DNA from: Spirogloea muscicola
Taxonomy: Eukaryota > Streptophyta > Zygnematophyceae > Spirogloeales > Spirogloeaceae
Direction of reading: 5' to 3'
Length of the DNA stretch: 22,611 nucleotides
Assembly: GCA_009602725.1 (NCBI GenBank)
Contig: WELB01000045.1
Location: forward strand, 674,020 to 696,630
Shown here: positions 11,201 through 22,611 of the stretch, piece by piece
Position numbering within the stretch: the stretch's first letter is position 1
Layout of the letters: every line of letters starts with the position of its first letter
The notes under the pieces: model-generated
Told to the model about the DNA's origin: nothing
The model's database searches: none
What the model saw: only the letters and a program-made list of their open reading frames with translations
Position numbers and translations under genes: made by a program

Positions 11201-11230
11201 GTTGATGACAAGGCCGCCGGGGATTTTTGA
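8227..11230 (+). CDS. PTAC16: pTAC16-like plastid protein (NAD(P)-binding Rossmann domain, coiled coil, C-terminal repeats)
   Basis: This is a homologue of plant PLASTID TRANSCRIPTIONALLY ACTIVE 16, a plastid nucleoid/thylakoid-associated protein reported as a phosphoprotein. Its biochemical role is unsettled. Proposed exons: about 8227-8516, 8729-8920, 9196-9642, 9800-9868, 10022-10080, 10333-11230 (TGA). All junction phases from 8516 onward agree. Exon 2 starts the atypical-SDR domain with the dinucleotide-binding loop VAGATGQTG, then RAGVPDLG. Exon 3 has GNASKVVVTLGPGENGPDGG and later FTVISQLGG. Exon 4 ends AALSDVAAIENK and exon 5 encodes IVEVVAKADAPQ. Exon 6 has a long Glu/Arg/Gln coiled coil, 34-residue repeats, a Pro/Lys/Ala-rich stretch, and the diagnostic C-terminus GGLFSQDTVYVDD. 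Visible length is about 650 residues, against about 510 in Arabidopsis. The oddity is the first exon: ATG 8227 opens an alanine-rich transit-peptide-like start in frame 1 that stops at 8332, while the sequence joining exon 2 is in frame 0. That implies a one-base error, a frameshift, or another start. Family call is firm; the N-terminus is not. Confidence 0.9.
8633..8728 (+). other. Alternative PTAC16 start: signal-peptide-like N-terminus in the proposed first intron
   Basis: An ATG at 8633 is in frame with the Rossmann exon. It would give a basic start (MVRRRRRG), a hydrophobic core (FWLAVLGLAVLPAAQA) and a cleavage-like A-Q-A site. This makes an intron-free alternative to splicing 8516 to 8729. 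The spliced version has a good donor (GTAAGA at 8517), acceptor (GCGCAG ending 8728) and matched phase 0, and joins to a Gly/Arg/Glu-rich leader. I favour the spliced form, but alternative promoters could use both. Confidence 0.4.
10685..11035 (+). repeat. Three- to four-fold 34-residue repeat inside PTAC16
   Basis: GFPSFNLRGLLKPKA starts at 10787, GFPSLNLRGLLKPKA at 10889 and the diverged GLPSVRLPKLGASVA at 10991. The starts are exactly 102 bp (34 codons) apart. Each of the first two is followed by an acidic tract (EEEDDEEED, EEDDDED). A still weaker copy, with ARKGLLGG where the others have NLRGLLKP, begins near 10685, again 102 bp upstream. The unit is a basic amphipathic-looking segment plus an acidic spacer. 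Confidence 0.85.
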
Positions 11231-12065
11231 GCATGCACACCTGCCGTACCAATCCAAGTGACTAGCAAAGTCCACTGCAAAAGGCAGACTGCCTGCAGCC
11301 TGATCCACGTAGTTATATTTAGCCAGTAGTCTCCTGGAGGTGGCAGCATCAGATTGCTGCGAGGCGCAGTTCCAGGGACTTTCCCATTTTTGGTGTGTTG
11401 AGGTGAGTCTAGTTCGTAATAAAGTATGCCAAGCTTATCTGCCATGGCTGGTGTGCAAGCCCATCGGCTTGCGGACACTGTGCATTCTGTGGCCAGCTTT
11501 GCATGCGGCCTACTCAGTGCCACTGCCTTGTAGGCCACCACATTCTGCAGTTTGCGAAATGGGGGCACTGCCGTCTGCTGCTGAGCCACGCACTCTTAGG
11601 CAAGTTGCTGCTGAAAGGCATATGCATATGAAGCATCCTAGGCATGAGAGTGCATTGCACTTTCAGGCCCTCGATTTGGTGCGCTCTGTCATGGGGAGGC
11701 GCGCAGGTTCCTATGTCGTTGAGACTACTTGAGAGTCTGTCACCTGTCTATACTAGGCAGTGGGGTTTTGCCTGCTGCATCATTGGTTGTAAATGGCAAG
11801 CGGGGCACATTGCGTCCTAAGCTCATTGATATGGGCCAACCATGAGCTATGTAATGCTTGACTGTTTGAGTCGTCACATCATTTTACACATCGAACATTT
11901 GATCTGCTTGCGTGCCGATCTTGAACCACAGTTGCCATTTGCGGACAGGCACACGAGCATTGGCTTTGAGGAGAGCAGTAGAGTCACCATGCCAGCAGAT
12001 ATAAACCTCAGCTGCGGCAGTGGTCATAATAGATAGGCCAGTGCTCAGTAAGGTGCTGGACGAAG

Positions 12066-12105
12066 CAGCTCTTCTGAAGGGGGCTAGGCCTGTAAAAGGT
12101 CAGCT
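12066..12105 (-). repeat. Hairpin repeat family, copy 1 (diverged)
   Basis: CAGCTCTTCTGAAGG, then GGCCTGTAAAAGGTCAGC, matches the right arm of the inverted-repeat unit near 19110-19154 (GAGCTCTTCTGAAGG, then GGCTGTGAAAAGCCAGCC). I set the strand by taking GGCTGGCTTTTCCAGCC as the plus form. Confidence 0.6.
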
Positions 12106-12325
12106 AGAAATATGTTCAAGATACAAAGCAGGAAGGAGCTGTGCCGCCGATCGCTTGAGGCGGCAACCACGGTATAGCACGACCTTGAAGAAGCGGCTGT
12201 ACTAAGACTAGTGACCTGGATGGGCAGATACAGCATGAGCATAGGCTGGCGCAGCCAAAAGGTGCCTACTTCAGGCCCCTTGTGCATGCAGATGGCCGCC
12301 TGAAGCAGCCTCTGTATCTGGACAA

Positions 12326-12420
12326 CAGCTCTTCCACTTTAAGGCAGTGGCTGTGAAAGGCCAGCCCACAAGACAATGGACGAAGTCCAAAGCACCGAAA
12401 CCCGCCTAAACCACACAGCT
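12326..12420 (-). repeat. Hairpin repeat family, copy 2
   Basis: CAGCTCTTCCACTTT leads into GTGGCTGTGAAAGGCCAGCC. The downstream flank, GGACGAAGTCCAAAG then CGAAACC, resembles the DNA after the 19136 copy (TGACGAGGTCCGAAG then TGAAACC). The similarity therefore extends beyond the hairpin. Confidence 0.7.
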
Positions 12421-12788
12421 ATGCACGAGACTACAGCGGGTGGAGCTTAGTAATCCCGAGTTAGCAGCAGCAAGTTGGAGTGACTTGCTGCTGGATTACA
12501 GGCACCCCGACGAGACCCAGAAGCAGCAGCCATAGCGCGGCCTGCCCGCAAGTGCACTGCGTGCGCCAGGGAGCCATTTCTGTCTTTCCCTTCATGCGCA
12601 CACCGCGACTTTCTTCTGCGAGCTGGTGGCCGTGCTCTAGCTGCCGCCTCGGGCTGTCGTCAAGGGGACCGCTTTTCACAGTGGAGAAGGGCTCACTTGC
12701 TTCTCATAGTCCTAACCGCTTCTTCTTCAAAATCACCCACTCCCACTTGCTCCTCTTGCCCGCGCCGCTCCAGGAAGGCCCCCTCCCT

Positions 12789-12850
12789 AAGAAGAAGAAA
12801 GTGCTCGCCCATTGAGAATAGGGGCTGGAACAACCAGCCCGAAAAAGAAT
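12789..12850 (-). repeat. Hairpin repeat family, copy 3
   Basis: A perfect short inverted repeat GGGCTGG-AACAA-CCAGCCC lies at 12822-12840. It is flanked on the left by AAGAAAGTGCTCGCCCATTG. Read on the minus strand, this gives CCAGCCCCTATTCTCAATGG and then GCGAGCACTTTCTTC, nearly identical to the plus strand at 21646-21685. The copy ends about 50 bp before the EPSP synthase homology begins. Confidence 0.85.
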
Positions 12851-12905
12851 GAACCCTAAACCCCCCCCCGCTCCCGACCGTTGGGCGCCCGCGCCCGCCG
12901 CTCGC

Positions 12906-14262
<1,357 letters not shown>

Positions 14263-14523
14263 GTGACGCCCTGCATCTCCTTCTCCATGAAGCTCAAGCG
14301 AGAGGGTGGGAGCAGAAGTAAATTTGTGCACATGGATGCTGCTAAGGAACGTGGCGAAGCGCTCGTGGGCAAGGAGTCTGTCTTTAGCACTGAGGCTTGT
14401 CAGGAAATGTACTAAGTCAAATGTAACGAGATAAAATAAGGTCGTAAACTTCAGCNGGCCGCGAGCCCGCCGTCAGGCCGGCGCCTGCGGCGGCCGCGCC
14501 GGCGCCCGGCCCGCGTCGCCAGC
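14263..14523 (+). other. Junction zone with an ambiguous base (n at 14456) before VPS4
   Basis: This short stretch contains the orphan donor of the EPSP synthase piece, then moderate-GC sequence with no EPSP synthase homology and a TGTAA at about 14422-14426. A single n at 14456 is followed abruptly by very GC-rich sequence leading to the VPS4 start. The n may be a low-quality base or a collapsed gap. If it is a gap, the 3' part of the EPSP synthase gene could be missing here. Confidence 0.6.
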
Positions 14524-17329
<2,806 letters not shown>

Positions 17330-18333
17330 GACGGGCCAGGAAGTGTGGAAGTGACATGCCATGTCACGTGCCATGTGTGGCGGGGATGCAGCCCTTCCCT
17401 TCCCAATGTACAGGAGTACAGTGAGCCCACTCCGAATCACTAAGGTGCAGGCACGCCGCTTGCTCTTGAAAGACCATTCCCCTCAACCTTACTATGCTCC
17501 AACTAAGCTATGGAGTACGGTGAGGAAGTGAGCTAGTGGGGAGCAGTTCACTTATAGCGTGTCATGGAGCATCTTGCACCAAGAGCGGGAGCACCTGAAA
17601 TAGGTGGTTGGTCTTAGGCAGCCATGTGCTGGGGCTGAGCCTCCTGGTGGGCAATGGAAGTCGAGAAGTCACGGCACCTCCTTTTGGACAGCGTGTATCA
17701 ACTCTCAAGTGGCAAGTATCTGGGCGTAGCCGTAGCTTGTAGCCCAGGTCCATGCACGTTCATTCAGGACTTGCAATTGTGCCACCAATGTCAGGCCAAC
17801 ATGGATGTTGAGGGCCGATGAGCACCAGGTCAGCACCCAATACTGCAATGGCACCAAAATGTCAGAAGTGGGAAGACAAGATGATGCGCCCCCCAAAACC
17901 TTGGGTGAAGAACCAGGTGTGAGCAGTGTCACGTTCAACTATTCAACCAAGTGCAGGTGGTGCTCACCTTTCTGGCGCTGGCAGCTCTTGAATGTCCTCC
18001 TGAGTCTGAAGAGTATTTGGGGTACACATATGAGCTGTAGGCCAAGTGTGGACAGTGACACTGGCCTACAGCACTTTGAGCAGGTGTGCAACCAACTGCA
18101 CGAGGCATGCGACGCGGTTAGCAATGAGCAGGGGACATGCAATCTTGCCATCATACAGCTTCTGGAACCTGCTGCGGCTGGTGCATGACATCGGGCATGT
18201 GGGAGGCAGAGCAATGACAGGGCGTTGCATATGGAGTTGCAAGCTTGCGGTGCGTGCAATGTGAGAGGCATAACATAGCCAGACAGTCACGGGAACCTCG
18301 TGAACAATTACAGAACAGCTCTATCAAAGCAAG
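17330..18333 (+). other. Intergenic sequence downstream of VPS4, no gene recognised
   Basis: This follows the VPS4 stop and probably includes its 3' UTR. The longest frames (17805-18188 on the + strand, 17939-18271 on the - strand) are rich in Cys/His/Ser, match nothing I know and have no good splice context. No RNA gene was recognised. Confidence 0.55.
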
Positions 18334-18421
18334 GCAATGGCTGTGTAAGGCCAACCAAAAAGAAAGTGAGTGCTCCTCCAATGTAAGCAATGGCTTTGAG
18401 AGGCCAGCCCAAAAGGAACAG
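18334..18421 (-). repeat. Hairpin repeat family, tandem diverged copies
   Basis: GCAATGGCTGTGTAAGGCCA at 18334-18353 and GCAATGGCTTTGAGAGGCCA at 18387-18406 are two copies 53 bp apart. Each is followed by an A-rich tract (CCAAAAAGAAAG, CCCAAAAGGAAC). They resemble the GGCTGTGAAAGGCCAGCC core of the copies at 12326 and 19136. Confidence 0.6.
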
Positions 18422-18954
18422 AAGAGACAACCTCCTGATCAGGGCGGCAGCCAGAGTCAATGGAAAGCAGTCTCCAGCATTGAGGGTCATGAGCTGCGTG
18501 GAAGATTGACGTGGCAGGTAATCTCTGAATGAGGTGGCCCTATCGGGAAGTCCAGTTCCACTGGCCCCGCCAGCTATTGTCGCACCAAATGGGCGCTGTT
18601 CGCAGAGCACCTGCCTATACTTCTCCTATAATTACGCTACAGAGGATGCAACCATCTGGCGGGAGGACAGTGCCTGCAGCTTCCACTTGGACAAACACTT
18701 TTCCTACTTGCATTGGAGAGACAGCAGGTCGCCAGCCTGCTGAAGTGGCCACTTCTGTGCAGCATGACAAAGCCTGGTGGCACCGCTGCCGTTGGCCTGC
18801 TACTTCTGGGTCTCATATGGGTGCCTCGTTCCTAGCTGCAACTTACTCCGACTCGCGGCTGCTGACTCGGGGTTGCTGAGCATTCACTCGCTGTACTCTC
18901 TTGCGTAGCTATTTCGGCTCCTTTCGGCCATTCGGACCTTGCCCTTTCTCTTTT

Positions 18955-19154
18955 GGCTGGCTTTTCACAGCCCCCGCCGTCTTCGGAAGAGCTTACTTCT
19001 TTAATAGCGCTCACTTTCTTCGGACAGAGCTTCCTAGTGAGAAGCCAGCCCAGGACAGGGAGTAAACAAAAAGAAAACAGCTTTTCTTTATTGACAGCAG
19101 AACAAGAGGAAGTGAGCTCTTCTGAAGGAGGGCGAGGGCTGTGAAAAGCCAGCC
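18955..19154. mobile_element. 200-bp inverted-repeat unit (MITE-like or foldback element)
   Basis: The left arm 18955-18999 begins GGCTGGCTTTTCACAGCCC. The right arm 19109-19154 ends with its exact reverse complement, GGGCTGTGAAAAGCCAGCC. Past that 19-bp core the arms stay similar: left CGCCGTCTTCGGAAGAGCTT, right (reverse-complemented) CGCCCTCCTTCAGAAGAGCT. Each arm spans about 45 bp around a 110-bp centre with no coding frame. Terminal inverted repeats on a short non-coding unit suit a MITE-like or foldback element, and single-arm relatives occur elsewhere in the window. No target-site duplication was identified. Confidence 0.65.
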
Positions 19155-19418
19155 CGAGATATATGACGAGGTCCGAAGGGGGCCAGAAAATCAAGCGCTG
19201 AAACCAATAACTAAGCAATATTCTGAAGCTTTATCACACAGTAGCCTCCAGTCAGCAGCCGCAAGTTAGAAAGACTAGCCGCCAGTGCTCAACAAAAGCC
19301 AGAGGCTGCAGCTACGTCCAGAAGGGCAGGTAGGAGCAAAAACACGAAGACTACAGTTTATGGATGCTCAAACACCTCTAACCGACAGGGGCAGGGAAAG
19401 TAGTACAGGCAGGGTAGA

Positions 19419-19961
19419 AATTCCGTGTATTAGAAACTAATGTAGGCCAAATGGCCAAGTACGAAGGCAAGCACATCTAAAGATCTACATAAGCTACAGC
19501 AAACTGACCCGCTCAATAACCACGGGTCAAAACATAAAGGTCACTAATCGATGCATGAATACTAGATGCCAGAAACGGAGCCCTTCTGCCACCAACTAGA
19601 GCTGGCCCAGCTTTCTAATGCAAGGCACTAGCCTGAGCACGCTGCAAACAGGCCGAAAATCGTCGTTGCAAGAGCGACAAATATGCAGCTGGCAATCCCA
19701 TCTCAGCCGGAAACATATCTGCACGTCGAGTGTAGCCTAGATTGGCAATGTTTTGATGGAGAGTGTGGAAGCGAGGACCCAGACAGCCAAAGATGTCGAT
19801 TGCCGCTGGCAGGAGCTGATCGCATTGGGTATAATCGGAGTAGTGCCGGAGTTTTCTTTGTTCTGCACCGCCCACTGCATGCCCAGCGATGTGTGTCGAT
19901 GCTGGGCCTTTATATGCCTCCGTAACAACAACGTCGACCAGGGCCCGTGGTCCTCCACCAG
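19419..19961 (-). repeat. Long direct repeat, copy 1 (partner 20698-21239)
   Basis: About 543 bp, nearly identical to 20698-21239 in the same orientation with scattered substitutions. It starts AATTCCGTGTATTAGAAA and ends CGTGGTCCTCCACCAG. It is the 3'-terminal part of a retroelement, covering the C-terminal coding region and 3' UTR on the minus strand. Confidence 0.95.
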
Positions 19962-20697
19962 GTTGCACGCCCACAATGTCAAGTGTGCGGCGATGATGAC
20001 ATCCCTGGGCGGCCGTGGTGATAGGCATGATATTGTTGACTTTCACGACCGCACGATTGCCGGTGTCGCGCATCAAGCCCGCCAGGGCATCGCGAAGGAG
20101 GTTGTAAATGCCCACCACTTCTGGTCCAGTGGGGCATCTCAGCATGTGAGTGGCGAGCTCAGCACCCTCTGCACGGAAGCCGCACTTGCACTAGCGCACC
20201 CCAATCAGGCAGTTAGGTGGGAGGCCGAGGAAGAGTTGAAGCGATGTCCGAAAGGCTTCAGAGCTGATGCTGAAGGCGTTGGCGACGGGAGGAGAGGTGA
20301 TTGAGTCAGTGGCACCAGGTGTGGCCAAAGAAGTAAAGTCTTGCCAAGCTCCTTGGATTGTTCTGAATCTCTGGTAGCCTCCTCAACCTTCTGCGGTATT
20401 CGTCTTCCACTGCCGTAACCAGTCTGGATTGTGCCCCTCTATCAGAAGCTTGGGCGAGGGCGGAGAATGGCATGAGTAGGGGTTGGAGAGAGGGGAAAGA
20501 GCTGATGGCTGAGTCGCGGATGCTCCTCAGATCCGCTTGGGAGGGGAAGGAGCCTTCCTCCACATTGCGTACAGGGTCGTGGAGGCAAGGGAAGCGCATG
20601 GGGAGCAGGGAGGCGATCTGGTGTCAGCAGCCTAGGAAGGCTGCTTGCGCCGTCTGCTCCAACGACCGGCAGCCAAGGCCGCCCTTGCGAGTAGGGC
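19419..20697 (-). mobile_element. Non-LTR retrotransposon copy B, 5'-truncated, probable restriction-like-endonuclease type
   Basis: Read on the minus strand, the copy starts mid-protein at 20697 with RKGGLGCRS, then EQTAQAAFLGC, a stop at 20624-20626 (family context suggests Trp), and ASLLPMRFPCLHD. This resembles the post-thumb region of algal and plant reverse-transcriptase proteins. It continues through RRRLRRLPEIQNNP and, in another frame, LQLFLGLPPNCLIGV. A C-x-C ... H-x3-C zinc-knuckle-like motif ends in THMLRCPTG. After YNLLRDALAGLMRDTG come RTLDIVGV, ALVDVVVTEAYKG and EQRKLRHY, matching in order the D...D...K pattern of restriction-like endonucleases in some non-LTR elements. The C-terminus has AAIDIFGCLGPRF. 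At least one stop and one frame change show it is dead. The endonuclease class is inferred from motif order only. Confidence 0.75.
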
Positions 20698-21239
20698 AAT
20701 TCCGTGTATTAGAAAGAAATGTAGGCCAAATGGCCAAGTACAAAGGCAAGCACATCTAAAGACCTACATGACCTACAGCAGATTGACCCGCTCAATAACC
20801 ACGGGTCAAAATGTGAAGGTCACTACTCGATGCAGGATTATCAGATGCCAGAAACGGAGCCCTTCTGCCACCAACTAGAGCTCCCCAGCTTCCTGGTGCA
20901 AGGCACTAGCCTGAGCACGCTGCAAACAGGCCGAAACTCGTCGTCGCAAGAGCGACAGATAGGCAGCTGGCAAGCCCATGTCAGCCGGAAACACATCTGC
21001 ACGTCGAGTGTAGCCTAGATTGGCGATAGTTTGCAGGAGAGTGTGGAAACGAGGACCCAGACAGCCAAAGATGTCGATTGCCGCTGGCAGGAGCTGATCG
21101 CATTGGGTATAATCGGAGTAGTGCCGGAGTTTTCTTTGTTCTGCACCGCCCACTGCATGCCCAGCGTTGTGTGTCGATGCTGGGCCTTTATATGCCTCCG
21201 TAACAACAACGTCGACCAGGGCCCGTGGTCCTCCACCAG
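20698..21239 (-). repeat. Long direct repeat, copy 2 (partner 19419-19961)
   Basis: About 542 bp matching 19419-19961 in order and orientation. Outside this block the two regions differ: this copy continues at 21240 into thumb-like coding sequence, whereas the other continues into the zinc-knuckle region. That marks a sharp deletion junction in this copy. Confidence 0.95.
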
Positions 21240-21586
21240 AAGCGAGTAGGGAGGGGCCTGGAGGGAAGCTGAAGCTGAGGGGAAAGATAAAGAATGTAGT
21301 AGGGATGCCAGGGGCTGCTCGAGGGAGCTCATATTCCTTGTAGAGCTCCGCCACCATGCCCAATGTGGCGTCTGTCCGTTGCAGATAGCAAGCCAGTTGG
21401 CCGATGCAGCGGGTGATGATGGCCAGCGTGTCCCCAAGGAGGGGAAGGGAAGGGAGGGGGGCGAGGTGTTTTTGAAGGCTTCCCCGCAAGTCCACCGCCA
21501 CGTGAGCTGGTGTACCGAAGGGGACTTTGAGGATGGCCAGCCCATTGGCAGGGGCTCAGGCTCCCTCAGACCTTGTCCATTCCTTT

Positions 21587-21690
21587 GGGCTGGCCTTTCC
21601 CAGCCCCCTTTCTCGTACTCTGTTCTTTCTTTTTTGGGTAGCTTTTCCAGCCCATATTCTCAATGAGCGAGCACTTTCTTCTTTCCCAGC
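21587..21690 (+). repeat. Hairpin repeat family, copy inside the retrotransposon
   Basis: GGGCTGG-CCTTTC-CCAGCCC at 21587-21606 is followed by CCCTTTCTCGTACTCTGTTC. A second, imperfect stem then follows (GGGTAGC-TTTT-CCAGCCC). The copy ends TATTCTCAATGAGCGAGCAC then TTTCTTCTT. The last part is the reverse complement of copy 3 at 12789-12850. It sits within the reverse-transcriptase coding remnant. Confidence 0.85.
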
Positions 21691-22174
21691 CACCAGTCAA
21701 TTTGGCCGCGCTTCTGAAAAATTGGCAGGGGTCTGACAGCCGTGGGGGAGCTGAGAGTTGGCAGGGAGACCGCGTGGGGACCAGGCCACGCTCTTGGACG
21801 GGCAAACCTGCAGCCCATCAGGTCCAATTCGTGAACGAGCAAGGGGTAAGCCGCCACGACTTCAGCTGGAGGTCCTTGGATGTGTGTCATCCGCGTAGGA
21901 AGGGAAGAGGAGGTCTGGGTGCTGGCTCTGAGTGCGCCGAATCGCCCGGCAATGTGCCAACGCAAACAGGATTGGGCTAAGGGGATCTCCCTGGCGTGTG
22001 CCAGAAGAAGGCAGGGGGGACTTCGGGGGCTTAATCTGGCCGCGCTTGCCTCCGGTGGCGGCGCTCCAGCTCCCCAGGCTAGCTTGTCGGATTTGTTTGT
22101 GCTCACCCGTGAGTACTGATGTCACCTTAGGCACCTTGGTTTCATTTTCCGTATTATGTAGCCCTGCTTAGTTT

Positions 22175-22261
22175 GTCCTAGACTCTGCCTGAACAATGTG
22201 TCGGCTTGAATTGGCCTCCATTCATTCATCCACTCCATTCCGCGCGCCTTCTCTTCCTGGG
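22175..22261 (+). repeat. Dispersed repeat, copy 2 (partner at 6433-6511)
   Basis: It shares TGAACAATGTGTCGGCTTGA and the following AATTGGCCTCCATT with 6433-6511 in the same orientation, then a longer CATT tract and a CGCGCGC-CTTCTCTT-CCTGGG end. It lies just upstream of another hairpin copy and a retroelement C-terminus. Confidence 0.85.
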
Positions 22262-22349
22262 GCCTAACCCAGGGTTACAGGGGTTACTGAGTAATTCGTA
22301 GCTGCTTTGTTTCTTTGTGTGCTTGTTTTCCTTAGCGCTTCCCCTGGCC

Positions 22350-22400
22350 CCCTTCTCGTACTCTGTTCAGTCTGGGCTGGCTTTTCCAGCCCCTATCCTC
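22350..22400 (+). repeat. Hairpin repeat family, right-edge copy
   Basis: CCCCCTTCTCGTACTCTGTTC precedes a perfect inverted repeat GGGCTGG-CTTTT-CCAGCCC at 22374-22392, then CTATCCTCAA. Order and spacing match the copy at 21604-21664. It directly abuts the retroelement-like coding fragment. Confidence 0.85.
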
Positions 22401-22402
22401 AA

Positions 22403-22611
22403 GACGAGTTCTTCCCGTTGGCCATCGACACACATGGGGCGCTGGGCGCTCGGTGGCTCGAGCTGCTCACCCAGCTCGCCCGCCACACCATCGCCCGGCG
22501 CTTCCATGGGGAGCCGGTTGACTTCCCTGCAGCCGGGTCGCTGGCGCAAGTGTATCGAATGCGCCTGGCCGTCTCGCTGCAGAGGTCCATGGCCCGGGCG
22601 CTGCACCTTCG
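22403..22611 (+). mobile_element. C-terminal fragment of a second reverse-transcriptase-type protein (runs off the right edge)
   Basis: The frame reads DEFFPLAIDTHGALGARW, then LELLTQLARHTIARRF, and near the end AQVYRMRLAVSLQRSMARAL. This combination (F-x-PLAxDTxG, then a YRxxLxxxLQR-type ending) is the usual C-terminal tail of plant/algal reverse-transcriptase proteins and corresponds to AAIDIFGCLGPRF in the minus-strand copies. It is on the opposite strand and diverged in sequence, so it belongs to a different family or lineage. It could also be the end of a host-domesticated protein. It starts abruptly after a hairpin repeat. Confidence 0.55.

Larger units (their letters stand above)
11231..12905 (+). 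other. Intergenic stretch without a recognised gene; contains hairpin-repeat copies
   Basis: The sequence follows the PTAC16 stop and holds no reading frame I can match. The 130-residue frame at 11340-11732 has no recognisable motif. A TGTAA at 11788-11792 is a possible but distant poly(A) signal. From about 12066 the sequence contains copies of the hairpin repeat listed separately. A telomere-like AACCCTAAA (12852-12860) followed by a run of C lies just before the GC-rich DNA that begins the EPSP synthase piece. Confidence 0.6.
20698..22134 (-). mobile_element. Non-LTR retrotransposon copy A, reverse transcriptase with internal deletion and insertion
   Basis: On the minus strand this begins near 22134. 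The palm is seen as TRQGDPLSPILFALAH, then the catalytic YADD at 21886-21897. After YADD the reading continues in another frame as THIQGPPAEVVAAYPLLVHE, so at least one frameshift is present. A hairpin-repeat copy interrupts it at 21587-21690. Coding resumes at about 21545 with VPFGTPAHVAVDLRGSLQ, then APLPSLPLLGDT and ITRCIGQLACYLQRTDA, which fits the thumb of this protein type. At 21239/21240 it jumps straight to ALVDVVVTEAYKG, missing the roughly 700 bp of linker and zinc-knuckle seen in copy B. It ends at the same 3' terminus as copy B. It is non-functional. The 5' limit is uncertain because the N-terminus was not found. Confidence 0.8.

Noticed and set aside
10666-11589. 307-codon reverse-strand open frame opposite PTAC16
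   Set aside because: Its Ser/Leu/Pro runs mirror the Glu/Asp/Gly codons of the PTAC16 repeat region. The sense frame matches a known family.
11340-11732. 130-codon forward frame after PTAC16
   Set aside because: It lies in the likely 3' UTR or intergenic DNA and shows no family motif or splice context.
12852-12860. Interstitial telomere tract
   Set aside because: It is a single AACCCTAAA, too short to be more than a telobox-like motif.
17805-18271. Gene in the VPS4 downstream region
   Set aside because: The forward and reverse frames of 110-127 codons have no recognisable domain, no supporting exon structure and unusual Cys/His content.

Overview
The window is nuclear DNA from a green (plastid-bearing) eukaryote, most likely a GC-rich green alga in draft assembly. 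Coding sequence is split into many short exons by canonical GT-AG introns of about 80-330 bp. Every gene that can be named is plant-lineage or general eukaryotic: a plant-type protein of unknown function (Arabidopsis AT4G24610/AT5G65440 family), the plastid nucleoid/thylakoid protein pTAC16, a plant-type EPSP synthase piece, and the ESCRT AAA-ATPase VPS4/SKD1. The single n at 14456 marks an assembly weak spot. The species cannot be fixed from the sequence.

Layout. (1) 1-5809, + strand: 3' part of the AT4G24610-like gene, 18 exons whose phases all join, about 983 residues visible, running off the left edge. (2) 5810-8226: 3' UTR, some protein-like reverse-strand frames that cannot be named, a small tandem and dispersed repeat cluster (6396-6622), then a very GC-rich leader/promoter zone with a telobox-like site. 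(3) 8227-11230, + strand: PTAC16, with an NAD(P)-binding Rossmann domain, a charged coiled coil, a 34-residue tandem repeat and the conserved C-terminus. Its first exon has an unresolved frame problem. (4) 11231-12890: no gene recognised, several copies of a short hairpin repeat. (5) 12906-14262, + strand: an EPSP synthase piece with both ends missing although its internal exons are well preserved. (6) 14524-17329, + strand: a complete 10-exon VPS4 gene (439 residues). (7) 17330-22611: gene-poor, repeat-rich DNA with hairpin repeats, a 200-bp inverted-repeat (MITE-like) unit, two broken head-to-tail copies of a non-LTR retrotransposon on the minus strand (reverse transcriptase plus probable restriction-like endonuclease), and a different retroelement C-terminus on the + strand at the right edge.

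The genes do not form a pathway: VPS4 acts in endosomal membrane remodelling, pTAC16 and EPSP synthase belong to the plastid, and the first gene has no known role. The most interesting points are the orphan EPSP synthase block, the regular 34-residue repeat in pTAC16, the abutting truncated retroelement copies, and a hairpin repeat family present at least eight times in both orientations.
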